Positions 1-6,314 of a stretch of DNA of 9,206 bases are shown here, piece by piece. This DNA comes from Bacillota bacterium (GTDB lineage: Bacteria > Eremiobacterota > SpSt-956 > JAKJGF01): the NCBI GenBank assembly GCA_029555925.1, contig JAKPQU010000597.1:1-9206 (forward strand), written 5' to 3'. Both the position numbers and the translations under genes were made by a program. Below the pieces are notes generated by a model. That model saw only the letters and a list, made by a program, of their open reading frames with translations, was not told the DNA's origin and did not search any database. The stretch's first letter is position 1; every line of letters begins with the position of its first letter.

Positions 1-28
1 TTCATAACTTATTAGAATTTAAGTCGTC

Positions 29-97
29 GTGACGCGTAACGCGTGACGCGTGACGGGTTTAATCCCTGCGCATCACGCATTACGCTTTACGCATTAC
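29..97. repeat. Inverted pair of heptad arrays, left copy
   Basis: Four heptads of type GTGACGC/GTAACGC (29-56) are followed, after a 13-nt spacer, by four heptads in the opposite orientation (70-97; read on the minus strand as GTAATGC, GTAAAGC, GTAATGC, GTGATGC). The two halves can fold into a long imperfect hairpin around GGGTTTAATCCC. The same arrangement recurs inverted at 8925-8984, so this is a defined repeat unit and not a chance low-complexity tract. No coding potential is visible. Confidence 0.85.
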
Positions 98-223
98 GAG
101 GTCATTATTTATGGATAGTTATGAAACTAACTATAATTTATCTGGAGCGGTATTTAGGAATGAAAATTAAACAAATGTCTCAAATATATTAAATCGTGAT
201 GCGTAACGCGTAACGCGTGACAT
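62..223 (+). repeat. Interspersed composite repeat (modules A and B), left copy
   Basis: Module A (62-135) matches the reverse complement of 8887-8960 with one mismatch, and 69-135 is identical. Module B (142-202, starting CTGGAGCGGTATTTAGG and ending in AATCGTGATGCG) matches the reverse complement of 8978-9037 with a handful of substitutions. B runs straight into four more heptads (196-223). The order is A then B here, but B then A in the right copy. This suggests a tandem B-heptad-A unit truncated differently at the two sites. Positions 1-9 are also the reverse complement of 117-125, so the repeat probably continues beyond the window. Confidence 0.8.
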
Positions 224-315
224 GAGGATAGAGACTATTAATAAATTTCTATTTCTTAATAACTCTTTCTGTATCTTCACCTCAATCAATTCTCGAAATT
301 ATTTTTTGCAATTAT

Positions 316-344
316 TTGACCTTGCACAATGTCTGTTATATAAT
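316..344 (+). promoter_or_regulatory. Strong sigma70-type promoter for the DUF2760-Hsp70 run
   Basis: TTGACC (316-321) and TATAAT (339-344) are separated by 17 bp, an 11 of 12 match to the sigma70 consensus. A TG also lies two bases upstream of the TATA stretch. Transcription would start near 351, giving a leader of about 190 nt before the GTG start at 542. It is the best promoter in the window and sits between the left repeat and the first gene. Confidence 0.75.
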
Positions 345-354
345 ACCATTTACT

Positions 355-389
355 GAAGTGAGAAGTGAAAAGTGAAAAGTGAAAAGTCA
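355..389 (+). repeat. Heptad array, GTGAAAA type
   Basis: Five consecutive 7-bp units (GAAGTGA, GAAGTGA, AAAGTGA, AAAGTGA, AAAGTCA) begin a few bases after the predicted transcription start and so lie in the transcribed leader. This array is A-rich and shares the GTGA core with the GC-rich arrays elsewhere. The rest of the leader (390-501) shows nothing I can assign. Confidence 0.85.
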
Positions 390-501
390 GAAAACCTTAT
401 CTCATCTGGTTTACAACATATTAAAATATTAATTTCTCATGCTCAGGTCAGTAATTGTTAATTCCTATTTTTAGAAACAAAAACTCATGCAGCAGAATAC
501 T

Positions 502-521
502 CATCACGCATCATGCGTCAC
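502..521 (-). repeat. Short heptad array before the first gene
   Basis: Three units (CATCAC, GCATCAT, GCGTCAC) read as GTGACGC-type heptads on the minus strand. The array includes the near-palindrome ACGCAT-C-ATGCGT (506-518) and ends 6 bp before the Shine-Dalgarno sequence of the DUF2760 gene. Confidence 0.7.
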
Positions 522-541
522 CAATCTAAGGAGGCAAAACA

Positions 542-1030
542 GTGAATAAATTTATACTTGCATTCAAATGTTTTTTTCAGATATTCATGAATACAAAATT
601 TTCAGAACATGTCAGTAAATTTTTTGAAAAACCAGTACCTCAGATAGAGGAAGACAGAATTGAAGACACAAGAATACTTGCCATACTTCAGAGAGATGCA
701 AGATTTATGGATTTTCTTCAGGAGAAAATAGATTCCTGTACTGACAGTCAGATAGGAGCAGTGGCAAGAACAATTCATGAAAAATGCAATAAAGCCCTGA
801 ATAATTATATAACAATAGAAGAGGTTTTAAAGGAAGAAGAAGGGAAACCCGTAACGATAGAGAAAGGATTTAACCCGTCGGAAATAAGACTGACAGGTAA
901 TGTGACAGGTTCTCCGCCATTTAAAGGCACTCTTCGCCATCATGGATGGAAGGTTTTAAAGACAAAGCTGCCGCCTCTGCCTGAAGGTGACGACGGCTCT
1001 ATAATAGAACCGGCAGAGGTGGAAATTTAG
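542..1030 (+). CDS. DUF2760 domain protein, partner of Hsp70 genes
   Basis: A 162-residue protein recognised as DUF2760. The hallmark blocks are all visible: LAILQRDARFMDFLQEKI (46-63), SQIGAVARTIHEKC (69-82), the GKPVTIEKGFNPSEIRLTGN block (101-120), PPFKGTLRHHGWK (125-137) and LPPLPEGDD (143-151) ending in PAEVEI. Length is typical for the family and the gene looks intact. The first 30 residues are rich in Phe (FILAFKCFFQIF) and could be an amphipathic helix; there is no clear signal peptide or membrane span. The GTG start is fixed by TAAGGAGG (527-534) seven bases upstream. Its biochemical function is unknown. The family is known from operons with Hsp70-like ATPases, exactly as here (79 nt to the next gene), so it is probably a partner or cofactor of those ATPases; that role is inference. 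Expression is most likely from the promoter at 316-344. Confidence 0.9.
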   Translation: MNKFILAFKCFFQIFMNTKFSEHVSKFFEKPVPQIEEDRIEDTRILAILQRDARFMDFLQEKIDSCTDSQIGAVARTIHEKCNKALNNYITIEEVLKEEEGKPVTIEKGFNPSEIRLTGNVTGSPPFKGTLRHHGWKVLKTKLPPLPEGDDGSIIEPAEVEI

Positions 1031-1053
1031 CAAAGGCGAACCTCTGTGTCCGG
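1010..1053 (+). other. Possible hairpin over the DUF2760 stop codon
   Basis: CCGG plus CAGAGGT (1010-1020) can pair with ACCTCTG (1040-1046) and, after a three-base bulge, CCGG (1050-1053). The stop codon lies in the loop. No T-run follows, so it is not a standard terminator. At most it might stabilise the upstream message or tune read-through to the Hsp70 gene. Confidence 0.3.
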
Positions 1054-1054
1054 A

Positions 1055-1089
1055 CGATCACGCGTCACGCGTCACGCGTCACGCGTCAC
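1055..1089 (-). repeat. Heptad array between DUF2760 and the first Hsp70 gene
   Basis: One divergent unit (CGATCAC) and four perfect GCGTCAC units, which are GTGACGC heptads on the minus strand. The array ends six bases before the Shine-Dalgarno sequence of the Hsp70 gene, with the common flank TCACGATTTT. Each unit junction creates ACGCGT, a 6-bp palindrome. Confidence 0.9.
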
Positions 1090-1109
1090 GATTTTAAGGA
1101 GGTAAAAAA

Positions 1110-2945
1110 ATGGAACATTCAAAATATATAATAGGCATAGATCTCGGCACTACAAACTGTGCTGTTGCATACATGAAACTCCCCGGGGGAGATGAAGAAT
1201 ACGGAGATAATGTACTCTTTGAAATACCGCAGGTAGTTCAGCCCGGTAATGTGGAACTGAGGGCAGTTCTTCCCTCTTTTCTCTACATTCCGGGAGAAGT
1301 GGAATTACCGGCAGGAAGTCTGGCTCTTCCCTGGGAAAAAGATATGGGTTATTCGGTAGGAGAATTTGCAAGAAATCATGGAGGAAAAATTCCTCAGAGA
1401 ATGATTTCATCCGTAAAATCATGGCTCTGCAATCCTGATATAGACAGACATGCAAAGGTTCTTCCCTGGAAAAGCCCGGACGATGTAAAAAAATATTCTC
1501 CCGTAGAAGCATCGACCATGTATTTAAAACATATTAAAGATGCATGGAATAAAGAATTTGCCTCTGAAGGTCCGGAAAGTACATTTGAAAAACAGGAAAT
1601 ACTTCTTACCGTACCTGCTTCCTTCGACCCGGTTGCAAGAGACCTGACGGTAGAAGCGGCAAAAGGAACGGGACTCAATGTAACATTACTGGAAGAACCG
1701 CAGGCGGCTTTTTATTCATGGCTTTCCGAAATGGGAGACGACTGGCGTGAACAGGTAGAAGTAGGAGATTTAATACTTGTCTGCGACATAGGAGGCGGTA
1801 CTACCGACTTCAGCCTTATAGCAGTGGGTGAAACAGAAGGAGAACTCTCACTGGAAAGAATAGCTGTCGGAGATCACATACTTCTCGGCGGAGACAACAT
1901 GGATCTTGCTCTTGCTGCATCTGTAAGGGAAAATTTGAAAAAAGAAGGCACAAATATTGACTCATGGCAGTTTCAGGTATTAAGTCATGAATGCAGATCT
2001 GCAAAAGAAAAATTACTTCAAAAAGAAAAAATGGAATCGTGCCCTGTCGTTATACCGGGAAGGGGAAGCAAATTAATAGGAGGCTCCATAAAAACCGAAT
2101 TGAAGAGAAGTGACCTGGAAAAAATACTGCTCGAAGGATTTTTCCCTCTTATCTCACCGTCCGAACATCCGAAAAGCAAAACAGCTATAGGCCTTCGTGA
2201 GATGGGGCTTCCCTATGCGCAGGAACCTGCAATTACAAAACATCTTGCAAAATTTTTAAGCGCCCATGTAAAATCCCTTAAAGATTATCCGGCACTCAGG
2301 AAAGAAAAACAGACCTTTGCCCACCCGACGGCAGTTCTGTTTAACGGAGGAGTCTTTAATTCGGAAATACTTCAGCAGAGACTGCTCGGCTGTATCAATT
2401 CATGGCTTGAAGGAGAAGGAAGTTCTCCTGTAAAACTGCTTCAATCGACAGATCTCGATCTTGCCGTTGCCTTCGGAGCTTCCTATTACGGCATGGTAAG
2501 AAAAGGAGACGGTATCAGGATAAGAGGCGGCACGGCAGGCACCTATTACATAGGACTTCAGTCTTCCATGCCTGCCATACCGGGTTTACCAGTCCCGATA
2601 AAAGCTCTCTGTGTGGCGCCATGCGGTATGGAAGAAGGAACAAGCATGGATGTGCCGGGCCAGGATTTCGGCCTCGCAGTAGGAGAAAATGTAGAATTTC
2701 GTTTTCTTTCATCTTCCGTAAGAAAAGAAGATCTGATAGGAGACATGGTTGAAGACTGGGAAGATAAGGATATACAGGAAGTAAGCAATATTAATGTAGA
2801 ACTCGAAGGAGAAGAAGGCAAACTTATACCTGTAAAACTTCAGTCTCATGTAACAGAAGTAGGGACGCTGGAACTGTGGTTTGTGGAAAGAGACGGTAAA
2901 GGGAAATGGGAACTGGAATTTGACGTAAGAGGAGAACATGAATAG
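1110..2945 (+). CDS. Hsp70-family ATPase, short form
   Basis: A 611-residue Hsp70/actin-fold ATPase. Visible nucleotide-binding motifs are phosphate-1 GIDLGTTNCAV (9-19), TVPASF (167-172), LLEEPQAAFYSWL (193-205), phosphate-2 CDIGGGTTDFSL (225-236), GGDNMDLALA (260-269), the adenosine motif LFNGGVFN (410-417) and AFGASYYG (454-461). From about residue 470 a short beta-type domain replaces the usual substrate-binding region. There is no recognisable helical lid and no EEVD-like tail, so this is not DnaK. The ATG is fixed by AAGGAGGT (1096-1103) six bases upstream. It is paralogous over its whole length to the N-terminal 590 residues of the second Hsp70 here. It probably works with DUF2760 and that partner in an ATP-driven protein-handling complex in the cytoplasm. 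The client is unknown, and no J-protein or GrpE gene is visible nearby. Its stop codon abuts a heptad array. Confidence 0.9.
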   Translation: MEHSKYIIGIDLGTTNCAVAYMKLPGGDEEYGDNVLFEIPQVVQPGNVELRAVLPSFLYIPGEVELPAGSLALPWEKDMGYSVGEFARNHGGKIPQRMISSVKSWLCNPDIDRHAKVLPWKSPDDVKKYSPVEASTMYLKHIKDAWNKEFASEGPESTFEKQEILLTVPASFDPVARDLTVEAAKGTGLNVTLLEEPQAAFYSWLSEMGDDWREQVEVGDLILVCDIGGGTTDFSLIAVGETEGELSLERIAVGDHILLGGDNMDLALAASVRENLKKEGTNIDSWQFQVLSHECRSAKEKLLQKEKMESCPVVIPGRGSKLIGGSIKTELKRSDLEKILLEGFFPLISPSEHPKSKTAIGLREMGLPYAQEPAITKHLAKFLSAHVKSLKDYPALRKEKQTFAHPTAVLFNGGVFNSEILQQRLLGCINSWLEGEGSSPVKLLQSTDLDLAVAFGASYYGMVRKGDGIRIRGGTAGTYYIGLQSSMPAIPGLPVPIKALCVAPCGMEEGTSMDVPGQDFGLAVGENVEFRFLSSSVRKEDLIGDMVEDWEDKDIQEVSNINVELEGEEGKLIPVKLQSHVTEVGTLELWFVERDGKGKWELEFDVRGEHE

Positions 2946-3064
2946 GGTGAAGGGTGAAGGGTGAAGAGTGAAGCGTGAAGCGTGAAAAGTGAAAAGTGAC
3001 GCGTGAGTAGTGAAACTCACGCGTCACGATTATTACGCATCACGAACTGCCTGTCACGCGTCAC
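2945..3064 (+). repeat. Graded heptad array after the first Hsp70 gene
   Basis: Starting on the last base of the stop codon, units change in order from GGGTGAA (three copies) to GAGTGAA, GCGTGAA (two), AAGTGAA, AAGTGAC and GCGTGAG. The array then inverts to TCACGCGTCACG and ends with scattered GTGACGC-type units in minus orientation (3030-3064). It fills most of the 141-nt gap to the next gene. The step-wise drift suggests local duplication with mutation. The region lacks a ribosome site or other gene signals. Confidence 0.9.
2996..3027 (+). other. Perfect 12-bp hairpin in the heptad array
   Basis: GTGACGCGTGAG (2996-3007) pairs perfectly with CTCACGCGTCAC (3016-3027) around an 8-nt loop (TAGTGAAA). 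Only GATTATT follows, not a real T-run, so it is a weak terminator candidate. It may act as a processing or stability element that separates the message of the first Hsp70 from downstream genes. Confidence 0.6.
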
Positions 3065-3086
3065 GTTCAGAAAGAATATTATAGTT

Positions 3087-3311
3087 ATGCATGAATTTGA
3101 GTGGAACGGTATCTGGTGGATTCCCGGTCATAAAGATAAACATATTGCAGGGGCTCTGAAATTCAATCCTGTTGAAGGGGCAATACTCGAGCTTACAGGA
3201 TCTTTTTATAATTCGCCCGGAAGTAAAGACTTTCATGATGAAGATATAATCGTGGGAGAAATTTTTGGAAAAATAGTAACGTTATATAAATTCTCCGGTT
3301 GCAGCAGATAA
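3087..3311 (+). CDS. Truncated ApeA N-terminal-domain-like small protein
   Basis: A 74-residue protein starting MHEFEWNGIWWIPG. The pattern (FEWxGxWWxPG, then xIAGALKFNPVEGAILELTGSF, then DIIVGEIFGKIVTLYKF) matches the opening of the ApeA N-terminal domain as I know it from HEPN-nuclease anti-phage proteins. There it typically continues for several hundred residues to a C-terminal HEPN domain. Here the frame stops right after the VTLYKF strand, and the 22 bp before the next gene leave no room for the rest, so no nuclease is encoded. I chose ATG 3087 because the homology starts there; the frame stays open upstream to GTG 3003, but that part is translated heptad repeat. The ribosome site is poor (AGAAAG, about 14 nt upstream). 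It could be a decayed defence gene or a stand-alone sensor domain adopted by the Hsp70 module. Homology is by eye only. Confidence 0.6.
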   Translation: MHEFEWNGIWWIPGHKDKHIAGALKFNPVEGAILELTGSFYNSPGSKDFHDEDIIVGEIFGKIVTLYKFSGCSR

Positions 3312-3327
3312 TCTTTCCTGATATAAT
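3299..3327 (+). promoter_or_regulatory. Possible internal promoter giving a leaderless second Hsp70 mRNA
   Basis: A perfect TATAAT (3322-3327) lies six bases before the ATG at 3334. TTGCAG (3299-3304, the TTG half of a -35) is 17 bp upstream. A transcript would start at or next to the ATG. There is no Shine-Dalgarno sequence before this ATG, which fits a leaderless start. The sequence is AT-rich, so chance is possible. Confidence 0.4.
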
Positions 3328-3333
3328 AAAACC

Positions 3334-6102
3334 ATGAATAAACCACTGTATATAGTAAGTATCGACCTCGGCACTACAAACTGTGCGGTATCCTATACAT
3401 CTATAGAAGAATTAAAAAACAAAGAAAAACCTGACATACACATCTTTCGTGTACCGCAGCTGATAGAAAAATCAGAAGTGGCGGACATGGAGCTCTTTCC
3501 TTCTTTTCTTTACATACCGGGCAATTATGAAATTACCCCTGAAAGCTACAGACTTCCCTGGAGTGAAGAAGAGCATTTCATTACCGGCGAATATGCAAAA
3601 CAACTGGGACGGTTTATACCGGGAAGGCTTGTATCTTCTGCAAAATCCTGGCTCTGTCACAGAGGTGTTGACAGGACAGCGAAAATACTTCCATGGAGCG
3701 GTCCGAAAGATATGGAAAAAATTTCACCTCTCGAAACATCTTCTAAATATCTGGACCATATAAAGAAAGCATGGAATTTTAAAATAGCTCATGAAAATCC
3801 TGAAAAAAAACTGGAATATCAGGATATTATAATAACAGTTCCCGCATCATTCAATGAAGTGGCAAGAACCCTTACGGTAAAAGCTGCCTCTATGGCAGGT
3901 CTCGAACATATTACACTCCTTGAAGAACCTCAGGCAGCTTTTTATTCATGGCTTACAGCCTATGAACATTCTCTAAAAAAATATCTGGGAAAATCACAGC
4001 TCATACTCGTCTGTGACGTAGGTGGAGGCACAACGGATTTTACCCTTATAAAGGTTGAGAAAAGCGGTGAAGTCATCAATCTGAAAAGAATTGCCGTAGG
4101 TGAGCACATACTCCTGGGAGGAGACAACATGGACCTCGCTCTCGCAAAATTCATGGAGAAGAAAATAAAAAATGCTTACGGGAATCTGGATACGAGACAG
4201 TGGGGAATTCTCTGTCAGGAAAGTCAGAAAGCCAAAGAACTGTTGCTCGGCGAAGAACATATTGAAGATATAACCATAACAATACCGGGAACAGGAAGTC
4301 GCCTCATAGGAGGTATGCTTCAGGTCAACATAACGAAAAACGAAGTGCTTCAGATTATAATGGAAGGTTTTTTTCCTCTTACGGACATAAGGGTAAGTGA
4401 AAAAAAAGGGCGGTACGGTATACAGGAATGGGGTCTTCCCTATGAGTCAGATCCTGCCATAACACATCACATGGCATATTTTCTCAGGGCTCAGGCAACA
4501 GACGGCCAGCCGGCATGCCCAGATGTAGTCATATTTAACGGAGGTGCACTGAAGCCTGATATTATAAAAAACCGCATCGTAGAAGTCCTCAATACCTGGA
4601 GCGGCACGTCTGTCAAAATACTGCAGAACAGCAATATGGATCTTGCCGTGGCCAGAGGAGGAGTTTATTACGGACTGGTAAGAAAAGGAAGGGGTCTTCG
4701 TATAAAGGGAGGCACTCCCAGATCTTATTATATAGGTATTGATACTCAGAAAGAAAAAGATAAGAGTCTTTCCATATGCATTATACCCAGAGACCTTGAA
4801 GAAGGAGAGGAAGTAACAATAAGTGAGAGGGAATTTCTCCTCCTTCTCGGTCAGCCCGTGAGTTTTCCTCTGTATTCCTCAACAGTCCGCCTTTCTGACA
4901 GACCGGGAGAAATACTGGAAATAAACGAAGATAACTTTGCTTCTCTCCCCCCTCTTTATACTATATTGAAAACAGATAAGGAGCATGGTGAAATACCGGT
5001 TCACCTGAAAGCAAAGGTATCTGAAGTGGGAACACTGGAACTATACTGTATCAGTCCCGATTGCAGTGATAAATGGAAACTGGAATTTAATCTACGTATT
5101 AAAGAAGAAGAAAAAGCTTATATAGACAGGCCTTTTAAAACAGAAACAATTAAAAAGGTGAAAAAATTAATCAGTGATACATTCCTGAAAAAACCGGGAA
5201 AGATAACGGCAGAAGATATAAGGCCCAAAAATCTCTTTCCTCATATAGAAAAATTACTGGGAAAGAATAGAAATGACTGGGATATGGGAGTTATAAGAGA
5301 ATTCTGGGAACCTCTTTATGAAATTAAAGAAAAAAGAAGAAGCACTCCTGAATATGAAGCGTCATGGCTGAATTCCGCCGGTTTCTGTCTGAGACCCGGT
5401 TTCGGTTACCCCCTTGATGACTGGCGATTAAAAGAACTGTGGAGCTTATTTCCTAAATGGCTTCAGTATAATAAAGAAAAACATGTACGTATGGAATGGT
5501 GGATTCTCTGGAGACGTGTTGCTGCAGGACTTGCCGGGGAATGGCAGGAAGAAATATTCAATAAAATTTCTCCCTATCTTTTTTCGGAAAGAACTCATAT
5601 AAAACCTTTCTCAGGCCCTTCGCCAGCGCCTGCAGAGAGGATGGAAATATTAAGAATGGCAGTAAGCCTTGAAGAACTCTCTCAGGAACATAAATTAAAA
5701 CTGGGTGAACTGATTATGGGAAGATTTAAGAAAGAAGGAAACCAGAGAAATACTTTCTGGCTTCTTGCAAGACTGGCAGCAAGAGTTCCTTTCAGTGCCA
5801 GTGTTCACAACACCATTCCGGGAGATATTGTTTCCAGGTGGATTCAGCAGATAGTCGAGACTAAATGGGAAGAAAAAGATTCGCTGGCCTTCTGTATGTC
5901 CAGTATAGCCAGATATACAGGAGACAGGGTAAGAGATATTTATCCGGAACTCAGAGAAAGACTGATAAGAAAAATGAAAAAAGAAAAATGCCTGGAAGAT
6001 TATATAAAACCTGTAGAAACAATGCTGGAAATAAGACAGGAAGAGAAAACCATGCTCTTCGGAGAATCGCTGCCCATAGGACTTAAGCTCAGTGACCAGT
6101 GA
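3334..6102 (+). CDS. Hsp70-family ATPase with C-terminal DUF3731
   Basis: A 922-residue protein. Residues 1-590 are an Hsp70-type ATPase with the same set of motifs as its upstream paralogue: SIDLGTTNCAV (9-19), TVPASF (168-173), LLEEPQAAFYSWL (195-207), CDVGGGTTDFTL (227-238), LGGDNMDLALA (261-271), IFNGGALKPD (400-409) and a short beta domain to about 590. After a charged linker, residues about 640-905 are helical and Trp-rich (NDWDMGVIREFWEPLYE, GYPLDDWRLKELW, RMEWWILWRRVAAGLAGEWQ), which I recognise as DUF3731, a domain known as a C-terminal partner of Hsp70 modules. The start is set by the conserved MNKPLYIVSIDLGTTN alignment; no Shine-Dalgarno is present. Length (about 900-950) is usual for this architecture. 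It probably pairs with the shorter Hsp70 and DUF2760; the client is unknown. The last codons (Ser-Asp-Gln-stop) lie inside a heptad array. Confidence 0.9.
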   Translation: MNKPLYIVSIDLGTTNCAVSYTSIEELKNKEKPDIHIFRVPQLIEKSEVADMELFPSFLYIPGNYEITPESYRLPWSEEEHFITGEYAKQLGRFIPGRLVSSAKSWLCHRGVDRTAKILPWSGPKDMEKISPLETSSKYLDHIKKAWNFKIAHENPEKKLEYQDIIITVPASFNEVARTLTVKAASMAGLEHITLLEEPQAAFYSWLTAYEHSLKKYLGKSQLILVCDVGGGTTDFTLIKVEKSGEVINLKRIAVGEHILLGGDNMDLALAKFMEKKIKNAYGNLDTRQWGILCQESQKAKELLLGEEHIEDITITIPGTGSRLIGGMLQVNITKNEVLQIIMEGFFPLTDIRVSEKKGRYGIQEWGLPYESDPAITHHMAYFLRAQATDGQPACPDVVIFNGGALKPDIIKNRIVEVLNTWSGTSVKILQNSNMDLAVARGGVYYGLVRKGRGLRIKGGTPRSYYIGIDTQKEKDKSLSICIIPRDLEEGEEVTISEREFLLLLGQPVSFPLYSSTVRLSDRPGEILEINEDNFASLPPLYTILKTDKEHGEIPVHLKAKVSEVGTLELYCISPDCSDKWKLEFNLRIKEEEKAYIDRPFKTETIKKVKKLISDTFLKKPGKITAEDIRPKNLFPHIEKLLGKNRNDWDMGVIREFWEPLYEIKEKRRSTPEYEASWLNSAGFCLRPGFGYPLDDWRLKELWSLFPKWLQYNKEKHVRMEWWILWRRVAAGLAGEWQEEIFNKISPYLFSERTHIKPFSGPSPAPAERMEILRMAVSLEELSQEHKLKLGELIMGRFKKEGNQRNTFWLLARLAARVPFSASVHNTIPGDIVSRWIQQIVETKWEEKDSLAFCMSSIARYTGDRVRDIYPELRERLIRKMKKEKCLEDYIKPVETMLEIRQEEKTMLFGESLPIGLKLSDQ

Positions 6103-6160
6103 CCAGTTATCAGTAACCAGTAACCAGTGACCCTATCACTTTTCACGTCTCACGTCTCAA
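6090..6160 (+). repeat. Heptad array overlapping the end of the second Hsp70 gene
   Basis: Six units (CAGTGAC twice, CAGTTAT, CAGTAAC twice, CAGTGAC) run from 6090 to 6131. In GTRA register they are GTGACCA, GTTATCA and GTAACCA. Four more units in the opposite orientation follow (6133-6160: CTATCAC, TTTTCAC, GTCTCAC, GTCTCAA). The first units encode the C-terminal residues and stop codon of the Hsp70 gene. Confidence 0.9.
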
Positions 6161-6199
6161 TACTTCGCCGAATTTTAACAATTTATTAACATATCCCTA

Positions 6200-6228
6200 T
6201 TGCTATTTCAGCTAAATTAAGTTATCCT
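6200..6228 (+). promoter_or_regulatory. Candidate promoter for the metallophosphoesterase gene
   Basis: TTGCTA (6200-6205) and TATCCT (6223-6228) are 17 bp apart, each matching four of six consensus bases. They sit in the only non-repeat part of the 212-nt gap, consistent with this gene being its own transcription unit. The match is modest. Confidence 0.3.
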
Positions 6229-6259
6229 GATTATAGACTCTCTTCCATTAAAATTAATA

Positions 6260-6291
6260 ACTGATCACTGATCACTGATCACTGGTCACTG
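6260..6291 (-). repeat. Heptad array, TGATCAC type
   Basis: Three ACTGATC units, one ACTGGTC and a partial ACTG. On the minus strand they read GTGACCA then GTGATCA, so the array is an inverted relative of the one at 6090-6131, and the two could pair across the gap. TGATCA at each junction is a palindrome. The array ends just before the ribosome site of the next gene. Confidence 0.9.
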
Positions 6292-6314
6292 TAAAAGAAA
6301 GGTGTTATAAAAAC

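Noticed and set aside
29..97. Possible CRISPR array from evenly spaced short repeats
   Set aside because: Units are 7 bp and contiguous, with no 25-40 bp repeats, no unique spacers and no cas genes.
351..541. Riboswitch in the long leader
   Set aside because: No known aptamer motif is visible. The only structure is heptads and one short near-palindrome.
1110..2945. Calling the first Hsp70 gene dnaK
   Set aside because: The substrate region is short, there is no helical lid or EEVD-like tail, the paralogue carries DUF3731, and grpE and dnaJ are absent.
2709..3027. Minus-strand open frames with SPFTLH/HASRFT-type repeats
   Set aside because: These are heptad arrays read in translation plus the reverse of the Hsp70 coding strand. 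They have no domain or ribosome site.
3003..3086. Extended start (GTG 3003) for the ApeA-like protein
   Set aside because: The extra 28 residues are translated heptad repeat, there is no ribosome site, and the family similarity starts at the ATG at 3087.
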